64,000 nt of DNA from Prevotella sp. P5-108 (GTDB lineage Bacteria; Bacteroidota; Bacteroidia; Bacteroidales; Bacteroidaceae). The notes under the pieces are model-generated. The model saw nothing but the letters and a program-made list of their open reading frames with translations. It had not been told where the DNA came from and ran no database searches. A program made the position numbers and the translations under genes. The stretch covers positions 62,001-126,000 of the forward strand of contig NZ_NPJJ01000057.1 in the NCBI RefSeq assembly GCF_002251385.1. Direction: 5' to 3'. The number at the start of each line of letters is the position of its first letter. Positions within the stretch are counted from its first letter, which is position 1. Shown in pieces: positions 1-8,011 of this stretch.

Positions 1-725
1 GTGCAGGTATATTCCAGTGCGGGCGAGTGGAAGTTCTCCATGCTGTCGTTGTATATGGAGAAACCGCCGGTGGCTGTCGAGGTCATGGCATAGTTGATGC
101 TCTCCCACGGCGACATGCCGAATATCCAGTAGCAGCCTGCACAGGCTGCCGTCAGGCATACATATACCATCCATATATACTTGGCTCCCATCGACAGACG
201 GGGATGCAGCTTGGTCTGGATGGGGCCCGTAATCTCGGCAGAGAACACCTTGACATAGCCGCCGTCGAGCGAGGGCAGCAGGGCGACCGTGAAGAAGACG
301 ATACCCAGACCTCCTATCCACTGGGTGAACGAGCGCCAGAAGAGGAGACCATGGGGCAGCGCCTCGACATCGTCTATCACGGTGGCGCCGGTAGTGGTAA
401 ATCCCGACATGTTCTCAAAGAACGCGTCGGTGAAGTTGTTGACATATCCGCTCAGCATGAACGGCAGCGAGCCAAAGAGGCTGAAGACCACCCACGACAG
501 CGTGACGACCATGTAGGCATCCTTGCGCGAGAGGCGGTTGCCCGCCTTGAGTCCGAAATACCTGAAGACGATGGCGGCAAGGAGTATCAGCCCCACCGAG
601 GTGACAAACGCCGGCGTGTCGCCCTCGCCGCTATAGACAGAGATGCCCAGGCTCAGCGACATGAGGGCTGCCTCGAAGAAGAGGAGCGCTCCCATAATCT
701 TGCTTATCATGTTCCAGTTGATCAT
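1..725 (-). CDS. trkH: TrkH-family potassium uptake channel, C-terminus outside window
   Basis: Membrane pore subunit of a Trk/Ktr-type K+ uptake system, expected to work with the cytosolic TrkA encoded just upstream. Reading from the ATG at 725, the protein begins MINWNMISKIMGALLFFEA and continues as alternating hydrophobic helices and loops. The segment MSGFTTTGATV matches the first selectivity-filter loop of TrkH (TTTGA core). A second filter-like loop with TSTATGG lies near the window edge. Only about 241 residues are present, roughly half of a normal TrkH, because the gene runs off the left end. It lies 15 bp after the trkA stop, so the two are almost certainly cotranscribed with dxs. 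Family assignment is firm; ion preference is inferred from the family. Confidence 0.93.
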   Translation of the reverse strand, partial: MINWNMISKIMGALLFFEAALMSLSLGISVYSGEGDTPAFVTSVGLILLAAIVFRYFGLKAGNRLSRKDAYMVVTLSWVVFSLFGSLPFMLSGYVNNFTDAFFENMSGFTTTGATVIDDVEALPHGLLFWRSFTQWIGGLGIVFFTVALLPSLDGGYVKVFSAEITGPIQTKLHPRLSMGAKYIWMVYVCLTAACAGCYWIFGMSPWESINYAMTSTATGGFSIYNDSMENFHSPALEYTC

Positions 726-740
726 AACGGCTGCACTCTA

Positions 741-2084
741 TCAGATGAAGAACTTCTCTATCTTTTTCATATTGATATTGTGGCAGAACACCATCACCGT
801 GTCGCCCGCCATAATCTGGGTGTTACCCGACACCAGCATACCTACGCCGTTTCTTACCAGTCCGCCGATGGTCATGCCCTGTGGCAGTCCCAGTTCGTAT
901 ACGGGTTTCTGGGTAATCTTGGAGTCCTCCTTGGGGATAAACTCGGCGATATCGGCATTGGCCGACATGAGGAAGGTGACATTGAGCACATCGGCATCGA
1001 GCAGCATCTGGTAGATGCGGCTGGCGGCGATAGCCTTCTTGTTGATGATGGTACCTATATCCAGGCTCTCTGCCATGCTTACATAGTCGAGGTTCTCGAC
1101 CATGGCCACGGTCTTTCTCACGCCCATTCGCTTGGCGGTGAGGCAGGCCAGGATGTTGGTCTCTGTGTTGCCCGTGAGCGCCACAAAGGCTTGGGTATTG
1201 TTGATGCTCTCTTCGGTGAGCAGCGACAGGTCACGGCCGTCGCCGTTGATGACGAGCGCCTTATGGCTGTCGAGCATGTCGTTGAGCTGTTCGCAGCGCT
1301 CCAGACTGCTCTCGATGATTTTGACATCCATGTATTCGGGCATGCCCTTGACGGCGTTGACGGCTGTATTGCCACCGCCCATAATCATCACGTTCTTGAC
1401 ATCGGCATACTGCTCCTTGCCCACAATCTTGCGGATGTAGGGGATAAACTGGCGCGTGGTCATGAAGTAGGCCAGGTCGTAGAGCTGCAGCACGTCGTTA
1501 CCGCCAGGGATGATGGTATCGAGGCCACGCTTCACCGCCACCACGTGGTAAGGGTCCTGCGCACCGCAGAGCTCGCGGAGCGGACGGTTGAGTATCTCGC
1601 ATCCCTCGCGCAGCTTGATGCCCAGCAGGATGAGGGCTCCGTTGTGCACATCCCAACGCTGGCGCACCCACGACATCTTGAGACCGTTGTTGATGTCACG
1701 GGCAGCGAGCACCTCGGGGTAGATGAGTTCGTCGACGCCCAGTCTGACGAAGAGTTCGCGCTTGTCGTCTTCGATATATTCGGCGCGGTCTATGCGCGCC
1801 ACGGTCTTGTGGGCACCGAGTGCCTTGGCCAGGATACAGCAGTTGAGGTTGAGACTCTGGTCAGGGGTTACGGCGATGAAGAGGTCGGTGTGGCCCACGC
1901 CGGCATCGGTGAGGGCCTGTATGCTGTCGGGGTCGGCCACCATCGTCAGCAGGTCGTAGTCGCTGCCGATACGTGCCAACCGGTCGGGGTCGGGGTCTAT
2001 GAGCGTGATGTCCTCGTGGTTGCGCGAGAGCAGTCGTGCCAGATGGGTACCTATGGCGTAGGCACCGGTAATAATGATTTTCAT
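741..2084 (-). CDS. trkA: Trk system potassium regulatory protein TrkA
   Basis: Cytosolic nucleotide-binding regulator that gates TrkH. The 447 residues contain two RCK modules (KTN plus TrkA_C). The first starts [19 protein letters not shown], followed by an acidic strand end (LIDPD). The second starts near residue 230 with [19 protein letters not shown]. The first glycine motif is GAYAIG, which departs from the classic GxGxxG, while the second has an intact GGGNTA. Length is normal for a two-module TrkA. The start codon overlaps the dxs stop (ATGA), implying translational coupling, and trkH follows 15 bp later. Confidence 0.95.
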   Translation of the reverse strand: MKIIITGAYAIGTHLARLLSRNHEDITLIDPDPDRLARIGSDYDLLTMVADPDSIQALTDAGVGHTDLFIAVTPDQSLNLNCCILAKALGAHKTVARIDRAEYIEDDKRELFVRLGVDELIYPEVLAARDINNGLKMSWVRQRWDVHNGALILLGIKLREGCEILNRPLRELCGAQDPYHVVAVKRGLDTIIPGGNDVLQLYDLAYFMTTRQFIPYIRKIVGKEQYADVKNVMIMGGGNTAVNAVKGMPEYMDVKIIESSLERCEQLNDMLDSHKALVINGDGRDLSLLTEESINNTQAFVALTGNTETNILACLTAKRMGVRKTVAMVENLDYVSMAESLDIGTIINKKAIAASRIYQMLLDADVLNVTFLMSANADIAEFIPKEDSKITQKPVYELGLPQGMTIGGLVRNGVGMLVSGNTQIMAGDTVMVFCHNINMKKIEKFFI

Positions 2085-3973
2085 CCTTTAATATGTTGAA
2101 TAATCGTTGCCTTGTCTATACCCGCGATGCGGCGCAGTTCGCTTACGGTGCCGTGCTCGACAAACTCGTCGGGCAGGCCCAGCCTTACAATCTCGGGCGT
2201 ATAGTGATGGTCGGCCATCCATTCGGTGACAGCCGTTCCCAGACCACCGCATCTCACACCGTCTTCCACGGTGATGACGCGGCTGAACCTCTGGCCCACC
2301 TCGTCGAGTATGCCGCCGTCGATGGGTTTGAGATAGCGCATATCGTAATGGGCCACAGTGAGCTGGCCCTCAGCCTCAACTTCAGCCACTGCCTCGGCAG
2401 CCACATTGCCTATAGGGCCGATGGTGAGCACTGCCACATCGTGACCCTCGTGCATGCGTCGGCCGGTGCCCACCTCGATGGCTTCGAGCTTGCAGCGCCA
2501 GTCGTTGTGCTCGGCAGCGCCTCGGGGATAGCGTATCACCACCGTACCCATGTCGGGGAGCTGTGCGGTGTACATCATCCGGCGCAGTTCGTGCTCGTCC
2601 ATGGGCGAGCAAATCGTGAGATGGGGGATGGGGCGCAGCGCCGCCATATCGAAGGCGCCATGGTGGGTGGGGCCGTCCTCGCCCACCAGTCCGCCGCGGT
2701 CCAGACAGAGCACCACGGGCAGCGAGAGCAGAGCGAGGTCGTGAATGATATTGTCGTAAGCGCGCTGGGCAAACGAGCTGTAGATATTGCAGAAGGGTTG
2801 GAGACCGTCTTTGGCCATACCTCCCGAGAAGGTCACGGCGTGGCCCTCGGCTATGCCCACATCGAAGGCGCGGTCGGGCATGGCATTCATCAGTATGTTC
2901 ATCGAGCAGCCGGTGGGCATGGCGGGTGTCACGCCCACAATGCGGTCGTTCATCTGTGCCAGTTCGAGCAGGGTCTCACCAAACACATCCTGGTACTTGG
3001 GAGGCTTGTTGGACGAGTCGCTCACGATGCGCTCGCCAGTCTCGGCATCAAATCGGCCCGGAGCGTGCCAGATGGTGGCTTCGTCTTCGGCGGGCTTGTA
3101 GCCTTTGCCCTTGGTGGTATGCAGGTGCAGCAGCTTGGGGCCCTTCATGTCTTTGAGCTGACGCAGCAGGCGCACCACCTCCTTGACGTCGTGACCGTCG
3201 AAGGGGCCGAAGTAGCGTATGTTCATGCCCTCAAAGATATTCTGCTGATGGCTCAGCACCGACTTGATGGCGTTGTTGAGTCGTATGATGCCCTTGCGGC
3301 GGCGGTCGCTCAGATGGCCATTGTCCTCGAGCCATCGGGCCACCTTGAACCTTATCTTGTTATAGGTGGCATTGGTGTCGAGATTGAGCAGATACTTCTC
3401 CATACCACCCACAGCGCGGTCTATGCTCATGTCGTTGTCGTTGAGGATGATGAGCAGGTCGTTGGGGGTCGACGAGACATTGTTGAGACCCTCAAAGGCC
3501 AGACCGCCGCTCATGGCACCATCGCCGATGACGGCCACCACATGACGGTCGTCGTGCCCGGTCTTGCGGGCAGCCACCGCCATACCGAGGGCGGCAGAGA
3601 TGGAGTTGGAGGCATGACCGCAGGCGAAAGTGTCGTACTCGCTCTCCAATGGGGAGGGAAACGGGCGGACGCCGTGCAGATGACGGTTGGTGCAGAACGT
3701 GTCGCGACGTCCTGTAAGTATCTTGTGACCATAAGCCTGATGACCCACATCCCACACTATGCGGTCGTCGGGGGTATTGAAGACATAGTGCAGGGCAACG
3801 GTAATCTCAACGACGCCCAGACTCGAGGCAAAGTGACCGGGATTGACCGACACCTCGTCGATAATGTCTTGGCGCAGCTCGCTGCAAACCTCTGCCAACT
3901 GGTCTATATCCAACTTGCGCAGGTCAGAAGGGTATTTTATTTGGCTTAGTAGTCCGAATTTATTCTTGTCCAC
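2081..3973 (-). CDS. dxs: 1-deoxy-D-xylulose-5-phosphate synthase
   Basis: Thiamine-diphosphate enzyme that condenses pyruvate with glyceraldehyde-3-phosphate, the first step of the MEP isoprenoid pathway. The 630-residue length is typical. Visible family signatures are [17 protein letters not shown] near residue 75, the ThDP motif [16 protein letters not shown] near 150, and the transketolase C-terminal segment [19 protein letters not shown]. It is the first gene of a dxs-trkA-trkH unit, and its stop overlaps the trkA start by four bases. A TAnnTTTG promoter box lies 24 bp upstream of the ATG. Confidence 0.97.
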   Translation of the reverse strand: MDKNKFGLLSQIKYPSDLRKLDIDQLAEVCSELRQDIIDEVSVNPGHFASSLGVVEITVALHYVFNTPDDRIVWDVGHQAYGHKILTGRRDTFCTNRHLHGVRPFPSPLESEYDTFACGHASNSISAALGMAVAARKTGHDDRHVVAVIGDGAMSGGLAFEGLNNVSSTPNDLLIILNDNDMSIDRAVGGMEKYLLNLDTNATYNKIRFKVARWLEDNGHLSDRRRKGIIRLNNAIKSVLSHQQNIFEGMNIRYFGPFDGHDVKEVVRLLRQLKDMKGPKLLHLHTTKGKGYKPAEDEATIWHAPGRFDAETGERIVSDSSNKPPKYQDVFGETLLELAQMNDRIVGVTPAMPTGCSMNILMNAMPDRAFDVGIAEGHAVTFSGGMAKDGLQPFCNIYSSFAQRAYDNIIHDLALLSLPVVLCLDRGGLVGEDGPTHHGAFDMAALRPIPHLTICSPMDEHELRRMMYTAQLPDMGTVVIRYPRGAAEHNDWRCKLEAIEVGTGRRMHEGHDVAVLTIGPIGNVAAEAVAEVEAEGQLTVAHYDMRYLKPIDGGILDEVGQRFSRVITVEDGVRCGGLGTAVTEWMADHHYTPEIVRLGLPDEFVEHGTVSELRRIAGIDKATIIQHIKG

Positions 3974-3996
3974 AACTATAACATGTTATATTCATG

Positions 3997-4004
3997 CAAA
4001 AGTA
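3997..4004 (-). promoter_or_regulatory. Promoter -7 box for dxs-trkA-trkH
   Basis: On the minus strand this reads TACTTTTG followed by CATG, matching the Bacteroidetes -7 consensus TAnnTTTG. It lies 24 bp upstream of the dxs ATG. No clear -33 box is visible. Confidence 0.6.
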
Positions 4005-4063
4005 TTAATTTTTTTTGATATTACCCTATTTATTCATAAAAAAATGGCGCCCGCCATTACAGT

Positions 4064-4094
4064 CGCGCGCATTATAATATAATAAGGTGTAAAG
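4064..4094 (+). repeat. CG-run plus TATAATATAATAAGGTG motif, copy A
   Basis: An alternating CGCGCGC run is followed by TATAATATAATAAGGTG and then TAAA. The same 17-base core occurs on the minus strand near 19466-19486, again next to a CG-alternating stretch. A diverged version is at 25860-25884. All three lie in gene-free DNA. Function unknown. Confidence 0.5.
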
Positions 4095-4178
4095 GGAGTA
4101 AAGCACAGCCCCACGGTTGGCGCCAGCAGGGGCAGCGGAGTCCACCCTGTCCAGGTATTGACAAGAGGTGTGCGCAAG

Positions 4179-4350
4179 CAGCAGTTAAGTGGGGATGATA
4201 CAAATAAGGAGCCCACAAGCAGCAGCAATGTGGGGAATGATACAAACGAGGAACCCACAAGCAGCAGCAACGTGGGGAATGATACAAACGAGGAACCCAC
4301 AAGCAGCAGCTACGTGGGGAATGATACAAATAGAGAGCCCACAAGCAGCA
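4179..4350 (+). repeat. 42-bp tandem repeat, about four copies
   Basis: Units beginning CCCACAAGCAGCAGC recur at 4212, 4254, 4296 and 4338 (period 42 bp, nearly identical), with a partial copy before them. The array is open in several frames on both strands because the period is a multiple of three, so open reading frames here carry no weight. It abuts the first copy of a 19-bp palindrome. Confidence 0.85.
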
Positions 4351-4749
4351 GCAACTCTGTAGGAGTTGCGATTCCCCAGCCCAGGGTTGCGGGCGAAGAC
4401 CGCTACCCTGGGTAGCTGCACTACTAACCTGGCAACTCTGTAGGAGTTGCGATTAGCCGTAGGCGTTACCCGCAGCAGGACAAAGGGCTGAAATGTGTAG
4501 GGAAATACCATCAAACTGATAATAACGCCTTCGGCTAAACGCAACTCCTACAGAGTTGCTATCCCTTTGTGTATCAGCACCCAGGGTAGAGGCGCTTCGC
4601 ACCTCAACCCTGGGCTATGAAATCGCAACTCCTACAGAGTTGCCAGGGGTGCGTACCATCCACAATGGGCTACTTGTATCGCTGCCGATGGACATAGGCG
4701 CTGCACGTATCAACCCTGGGCTATGAAATCGCAACTCCTACAGAGTTGC
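4351..4749. repeat. Five copies of a 19-bp palindromic repeat (GCAACTC family)
   Basis: Near-perfect palindromes of the form GCAACTCTGTAGGAGTTGC occur at 4351-4369 and 4432-4450. The reverse orientation GCAACTCCTACAGAGTTGC occurs at 4541-4559, 4625-4643 and 4731-4749. The last two sit inside a 106-bp tandem duplication. Between copies are further hairpins with CCCAGGGT...ACCCTGGG arms, for example 4379-4411 and 4580-4614. This resembles REP/BIME-type extragenic elements. No transposase is in the window. Confidence 0.85.
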
Positions 4750-4842
4750 CAGGGGTGCGCACCATCCACAATGGGCTACTTGTATCGCTGCCGATGGAAC
4801 TGCGCCATCGGCGAATTGTGTTCCGCCATGTCCTAATCGTCC

Positions 4843-4941
4843 TTGGCGGCTCGTGACGGTTGTCACGGGCTCACGTGCCGCTTGTTACGTAAGCCCGTAT
4901 CATAAGGCACGTGACCACGTATCATCCGTCACGAACCACCG
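4843..4941. repeat. Four-unit 22-bp-period dyad array, locus A
   Basis: Four 16-bp imperfect palindromes lie exactly 22 bp apart: CGTGACGGTTGTCACG (4852-4867), CGTGCCGCTTGTTACG (4874-4889), CGTATCATAAGGCACG (4896-4911) and CGTATCATCCGTCACG (4918-4933). Spacers are 6 bp. The outer flanks TTGGCGGCT and AACCACC are roughly inverted copies, and units 1-2 resemble the reverse complement of units 4-3. Same architecture as loci at 25438, 44706 and 56592. Confidence 0.85.
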
Positions 4942-5160
4942 ATGTGACCGTCTGCGACGGCGGGCGTTATGGCGGCGGGCGCGGCGTGGCTATCAATGGT
5001 GATGGAGGGCGCATATAAGCTGGAGGCGGAGCATGAAATAGAGAAATCGGGACTTGCAATGATTACGGCAAGCCCCGAAATAGTGGTATCAAACCACGAA
5101 ATGATAAATAAAGACATCGCCAGACAGTTGGCTGCTATGGGCGGCAGATATACTTAGACC

Positions 5161-5307
5161 GACGCCAATGCGGGAGCAGAGGACGCCAATGCGGGAGCAG
5201 AGGACGCCAATGCGGGAGCAGAGGACGCCAATGCGGGAGCAGAGGACGCCAATGCGGGAGCAGAGGACGCCAACGCGGGAGCAGAGGACGCCAACGCGGC
5301 GACGGAG
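5161..5307 (+). repeat. 21-bp tandem array, seven copies
   Basis: Units starting GACGCCAATGCGGGAGCAGA begin at 5161, 5182, 5203, 5224, 5245, 5266 and 5287. The first five are identical. Later units carry AATGCGG to AACGCGG changes, and the last is partial. The array lies directly beyond the terminator of the minus-strand operon that ends at 5382. Several frames are open only because the unit is 21 bp. Confidence 0.9.
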
Positions 5308-5319
5308 GAAATAGAAAAA

Positions 5320-5346
5320 TCCCGGACAACTGCCTGTTGCCCGGGA
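5320..5346 (-). terminator. Intrinsic terminator of the ECF sigma operon
   Basis: On the minus strand an 11-bp stem TCCCGGGCAAC/GTTGTCCGGGA with a 5-base loop is followed by TTTTTCTATTT. It lies 36 bp past the stop of the last gene of the operon. Confidence 0.85.
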
Positions 5347-5381
5347 CTGATGCTTGTAACCGTTATGGCGCGGAGAGACGC

Positions 5382-5747
5382 CTACTTTTTCTCTACCATC
5401 TTCCACTCGATGACGAAGGCGATGAGCAAGCCTACGCCGCCGCCTATGGCTGCCGTAAGCCAGAGGGTGAGTATGGTGAAGTCAGCCACACGGGCCAGCA
5501 CGGCTGCGATGCCTGTAAAGAACAGCAGCAGACCCAGGCGCAGGGTGGCGAACGAGAGAGAGTGACGGCGCCCGGTCTCCTCGAGCAGTAAGCGTGCCGT
5601 GTCGCAGTCCACACCGCCGCTGATGATTTCGCTACGCAGTCTGAAAGCGTTGCGTTTCATGTCTACAAGGTAGTAGACCAGACCGATAATCAACGAGAGG
5701 GGGACGGAGAACACCATAATGATGCCGACGACTTGTTTTAAATCCAT
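5382..5747 (-). CDS. Small membrane protein, DUF6249-like
   Basis: The 121-residue form starts at MDLKQVVGIIMV; an upstream in-frame ATG at 5759 would add four residues. It has one N-terminal membrane helix (about residues 6-27), a basic/acidic cytoplasmic middle with a helical segment LLLEETGRRHSL, and two more helices near the C-terminus (LRLGLLLFFTGIAAVLA and LTAAIGGGVGLLIAFVIEW). The layout resembles DUF6249-type proteins found next to ECF sigma genes in Bacteroidetes, though the assignment is from memory. It is the last gene of the sigma-factor operon, before a strong terminator. Molecular role unknown; it may modulate the sigma pathway at the inner membrane. Confidence 0.7.
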   Translation of the reverse strand: MDLKQVVGIIMVFSVPLSLIIGLVYYLVDMKRNAFRLRSEIISGGVDCDTARLLLEETGRRHSLSFATLRLGLLLFFTGIAAVLARVADFTILTLWLTAAIGGGVGLLIAFVIEWKMVEKK

Positions 5748-5834
5748 AATGCAATCCATAATGCTTAATGTGTTAATGTTGTTAATACTGTTGTTGTCAT
5801 TGCTTTACCTAAAGACCGGCATGCAGACAAATTA

Positions 5835-6152
5835 TTACACTCTGGTGACAGAAAAATCGCAGATGACGCGGACGACAGCCACGAGGGTAGTCACTGCCGC
5901 CACTGCCATAGACACGGCTACGACGGGAGTGGACGCCGAAGCCACGCTGTCTGACAAGACGCCGACGACAAAGACCAGCAGCGGCATGCCAAAGGCAAAA
6001 GCCACCACGCGCGCCCAACGGCGCAGCAGGGTGCGGCGTGCCGAGCGTCTTACCTCGGTCATCACCCTGGTGTTGATATCCGAGAGCAGCATCTGGCGCT
6101 CTACCGCCTCGCTGATGAGGCGGTCAAACTCTTGTTCATTCATCTTCTCCAT
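5835..6152 (-). CDS. Small membrane protein downstream of ECF sigma, possible anti-sigma factor
   Basis: A protein of 105 residues from the ATG at 6152, or 102 from the ATG at 6143. Its start overlaps the end of the sigma-factor gene. The N-terminal half is a charged helix (NEQEFDRLISEAVERQMLLSD, then RRSARRTLLRRW). The C-terminal half has two hydrophobic segments (VVAFAFGMPLLVFVVGVL and VAVSMAVAAVTTLVAVV). A soluble N-terminus before membrane helices, coupled to an ECF sigma gene, is the usual topology of anti-sigma factors. No zinc-binding HxxxCxxC motif is present, so that function is an inference from context. Confidence 0.75.
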   Translation of the reverse strand: MEKMNEQEFDRLISEAVERQMLLSDINTRVMTEVRRSARRTLLRRWARVVAFAFGMPLLVFVVGVLSDSVASASTPVVAVSMAVAAVTTLVAVVRVICDFSVTRV

Positions 6153-6672
6153 GTTCCAGTTGTTTCTTTAATCGTTGACGTATACGGTTGAGCCGCACCA
6201 GCACATTGGCCTGGGTGAGACTGAGCCTGGCGGCTATCTCGGCGGTAGTCTGGTGGCGGTAGTAATGCAGCTGCACGATGCTCCTGTCGGGCTCGCCCAA
6301 CTGCGAGACAGCCTGCTCCATGCGCTGCAGGCGGCGTTCGTGCTCGGGGGAATAGTCATCGTAGGGCACATCGTGGTCCAATTGACCGGCACGACGGCGG
6401 CGGGCGGTGTCGAGATGGGTCAGCGACAGGCGCACGGCAATCATGGCGAGCCACGGCGCGATGGAGTCGTCGCCATGCCAGTCGGCAAGCCGGGTATAGG
6501 CGCGCACAAAGGTCTGCTGGGCTATCTCGGCAGCCAGGTCACGACATCGCACCACGCCCATGGCCTTGGCAAAGACCAGGGCCGAATGTCGGCTCACGAT
6601 ATCGCTGTAAGCCTGGGTCTTGCCGCCCAGCACGAGCGTCACCAGTTGTCTGTCGGTCATCTCTGTTTTCAT
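6136..6672 (-). CDS. RNA polymerase ECF-type sigma factor
   Basis: Alternative sigma factor of about 178 residues. I chose the start at MKTEMTDRQLVTLVLGGK (6672) because the open frame further upstream encodes low-quality sequence through the asd terminator region. Region 2 is visible as DIVSRHSALVFAKAM...DLAAEIAQQTFVRAYTRLADW, with the conserved acidic/aromatic -10-recognition helix. Region 4 is visible as LGEPDRSIVQLHYYRHQTTAEIAARLSLTQANVLVRLNRIRQRLKK, a helix-turn-helix. It overlaps the next gene by 17 bp (or 8 bp with the internal start). The regulon cannot be read from this window. No TAnnTTTG box is evident upstream, so the operon may use its own sigma. Confidence 0.92.
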   Translation of the reverse strand: MKTEMTDRQLVTLVLGGKTQAYSDIVSRHSALVFAKAMGVVRCRDLAAEIAQQTFVRAYTRLADWHGDDSIAPWLAMIAVRLSLTHLDTARRRRAGQLDHDVPYDDYSPEHERRLQRMEQAVSQLGEPDRSIVQLHYYRHQTTAEIAARLSLTQANVLVRLNRIRQRLKKQLEHGEDE

Positions 6673-6778
6673 TGTCATTTTATCATAAGACGACGGCGGG
6701 GCGCTATTATTACACCCCATGCCCATATTTTTTCTCTGACGGGGCGCTGCCCTAACCTCCCCCCGTGGCTGAGGCAAA

Positions 6779-6829
6779 GAAAAAGCCACCGCCTGCCCTA
6801 CTGCTCTCTACAGGATGGCTGGCGGTGGC
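6779..6829 (-). terminator. Intrinsic terminator of asd
   Basis: Minus strand: 9-bp stem GCCACCGCC/GGCGGTGGC (6821-6829 with 6785-6793) followed by TTTTTCTTTGCC, starting about 25 bp after the asd stop. Confidence 0.85.
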
Positions 6830-6853
6830 CCGATGGTATATCAGCGTGGGGCT

Positions 6854-7867
6854 TTACTTCACATTGCCCACCTTGACGAGATACTCGGCTATCTGCACGG
6901 CATTGAGCGCGGCGCCCTTGCGTATCTGGTCGCCGGTAAGCCAGAGGGTGATGCCATGGTCGTCGGCCAGGTCGCGGCGCACGCGGCCTACGAAGACATC
7001 GTCCTTGCCCGCACTCTCAAGCGGCATGGGATAAACATAGTGCTGGGGGTCGTCCTCGAGGGTGCAACCGGGAGCTGCTGCGATGGCAGAGCGCACCTCG
7101 TCGACGGTGAGCGGACGCTCGGTCTCTATCCACACAGACTCGGAGTGGGAGCGGAGCGAAGAGACGCGCACACAGGTGGCGCTGGTGCGCACGTCGCTGT
7201 GCATAATCTTGCGGGTCTCATGATACATCTTCATCTCCTCCTTGGTATAGTCGTTGTCGGTCATCACGTCAATCTGTGGAATGACGTTGTAGGCCAGCTG
7301 ATGGGGAAACTTGTTGATGGTCTTTACCTTGCCCTCGGTGAGAACCTCACGGTACTGCTGCTCGAGTTCGGCCATGGCTGCGGCACCTGCACCGCTGGCG
7401 CTCTGATAAGAAGAGACATGGACACGGCGGATGTGGCTGAGCTTCTCGATGGGCTGCAGCACTACGACCATCATGATGGTGGTACAGTTGGGGTTGGCGA
7501 TGATGCCACGGGGGCGGTTGAGGGCGTCCTCGGGATTGACCTCGGGCACTACCAGTGGCACGTCCTCGTCCATGCGGAAGGCGCTGGAATTGTCAATCAT
7601 CACCGCGCCGTGCTTGGTGATGGTCTCGGCAAACTCCTTGGAAGTGCCGCCACCGGCAGAAACGAAGGCTATATCTATATCGCGGAAGTCGTCGTTGTGC
7701 TGGAGCAGCTGGACTTCGTACTCTTTACCTTTGAAAGCGTATTTGGTACCTGCGCTGCGCTTGGAGCCAAACAGTACCAGCTCATCGATGGGAAACTCTC
7801 TCTCAGCGAGAATACGAAGAAACTCTTGTCCAACGGCGCCACTCGCGCCCACAATTGCTACTTTCAT
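6854..7867 (-). CDS. asd: Aspartate-semialdehyde dehydrogenase
   Basis: NADP-dependent reduction of aspartyl phosphate to aspartate semialdehyde, the branch point to lysine/diaminopimelate, threonine and methionine. Of usual length at 337 residues. The N-terminal Rossmann loop is [19 protein letters not shown]. The catalytic cysteine lies in [16 protein letters not shown] near residue 130, and the family segment [18 protein letters not shown] follows. Monocistronic: its own TAATTTTG promoter box lies 47-54 bp upstream and a terminator follows. Divergent from the antiporter gene. Confidence 0.96.
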   Translation of the reverse strand: MKVAIVGASGAVGQEFLRILAEREFPIDELVLFGSKRSAGTKYAFKGKEYEVQLLQHNDDFRDIDIAFVSAGGGTSKEFAETITKHGAVMIDNSSAFRMDEDVPLVVPEVNPEDALNRPRGIIANPNCTTIMMVVVLQPIEKLSHIRRVHVSSYQSASGAGAAAMAELEQQYREVLTEGKVKTINKFPHQLAYNVIPQIDVMTDNDYTKEEMKMYHETRKIMHSDVRTSATCVRVSSLRSHSESVWIETERPLTVDEVRSAIAAAPGCTLEDDPQHYVYPMPLESAGKDDVFVGRVRRDLADDHGITLWLTGDQIRKGAALNAVQIAEYLVKVGNVK

Positions 7868-7913
7868 TTTGTTTATTTCTTATTGATTATCTGTTATCGT
7901 GTGCAAAATTACA

Positions 7914-7921
7914 ACATTTGG
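7914..7921 (-). promoter_or_regulatory. Promoter -7 box for asd
   Basis: Minus strand TAATTTTG followed by CACACG, a match to TAnnTTTG, 47 bp before the ATG. Confidence 0.55.
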
Positions 7922-8011
7922 GGCACTTATCAGTTAATTTTTAGGGATTTTATCATCAAATGTGACATTTTTTTCGGACCTTTGCAGTAGATTTATACGT
8001 CACAGAGAGCT

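Noticed and set aside
27..2099. Long plus-strand open frame (690 codons) over trkH-trkA
   Set aside because: It is antisense to two clear genes and its composition is that of a codon-mirrored shadow (His/Val/Gly-rich) with no domain.
2093..3949. Plus-strand 618-codon frame over dxs
   Set aside because: Exact antisense of dxs with no recognisable features.
4158..4544. Overlapping open frames in the 42-bp repeat region
   Set aside because: Openness follows from the period being a multiple of three; no support for translation.
4852..4933. CRISPR array interpretation of the dyad arrays
   Set aside because: Spacers are only 6 bp, units are palindromic and variable, and there are no cas genes.
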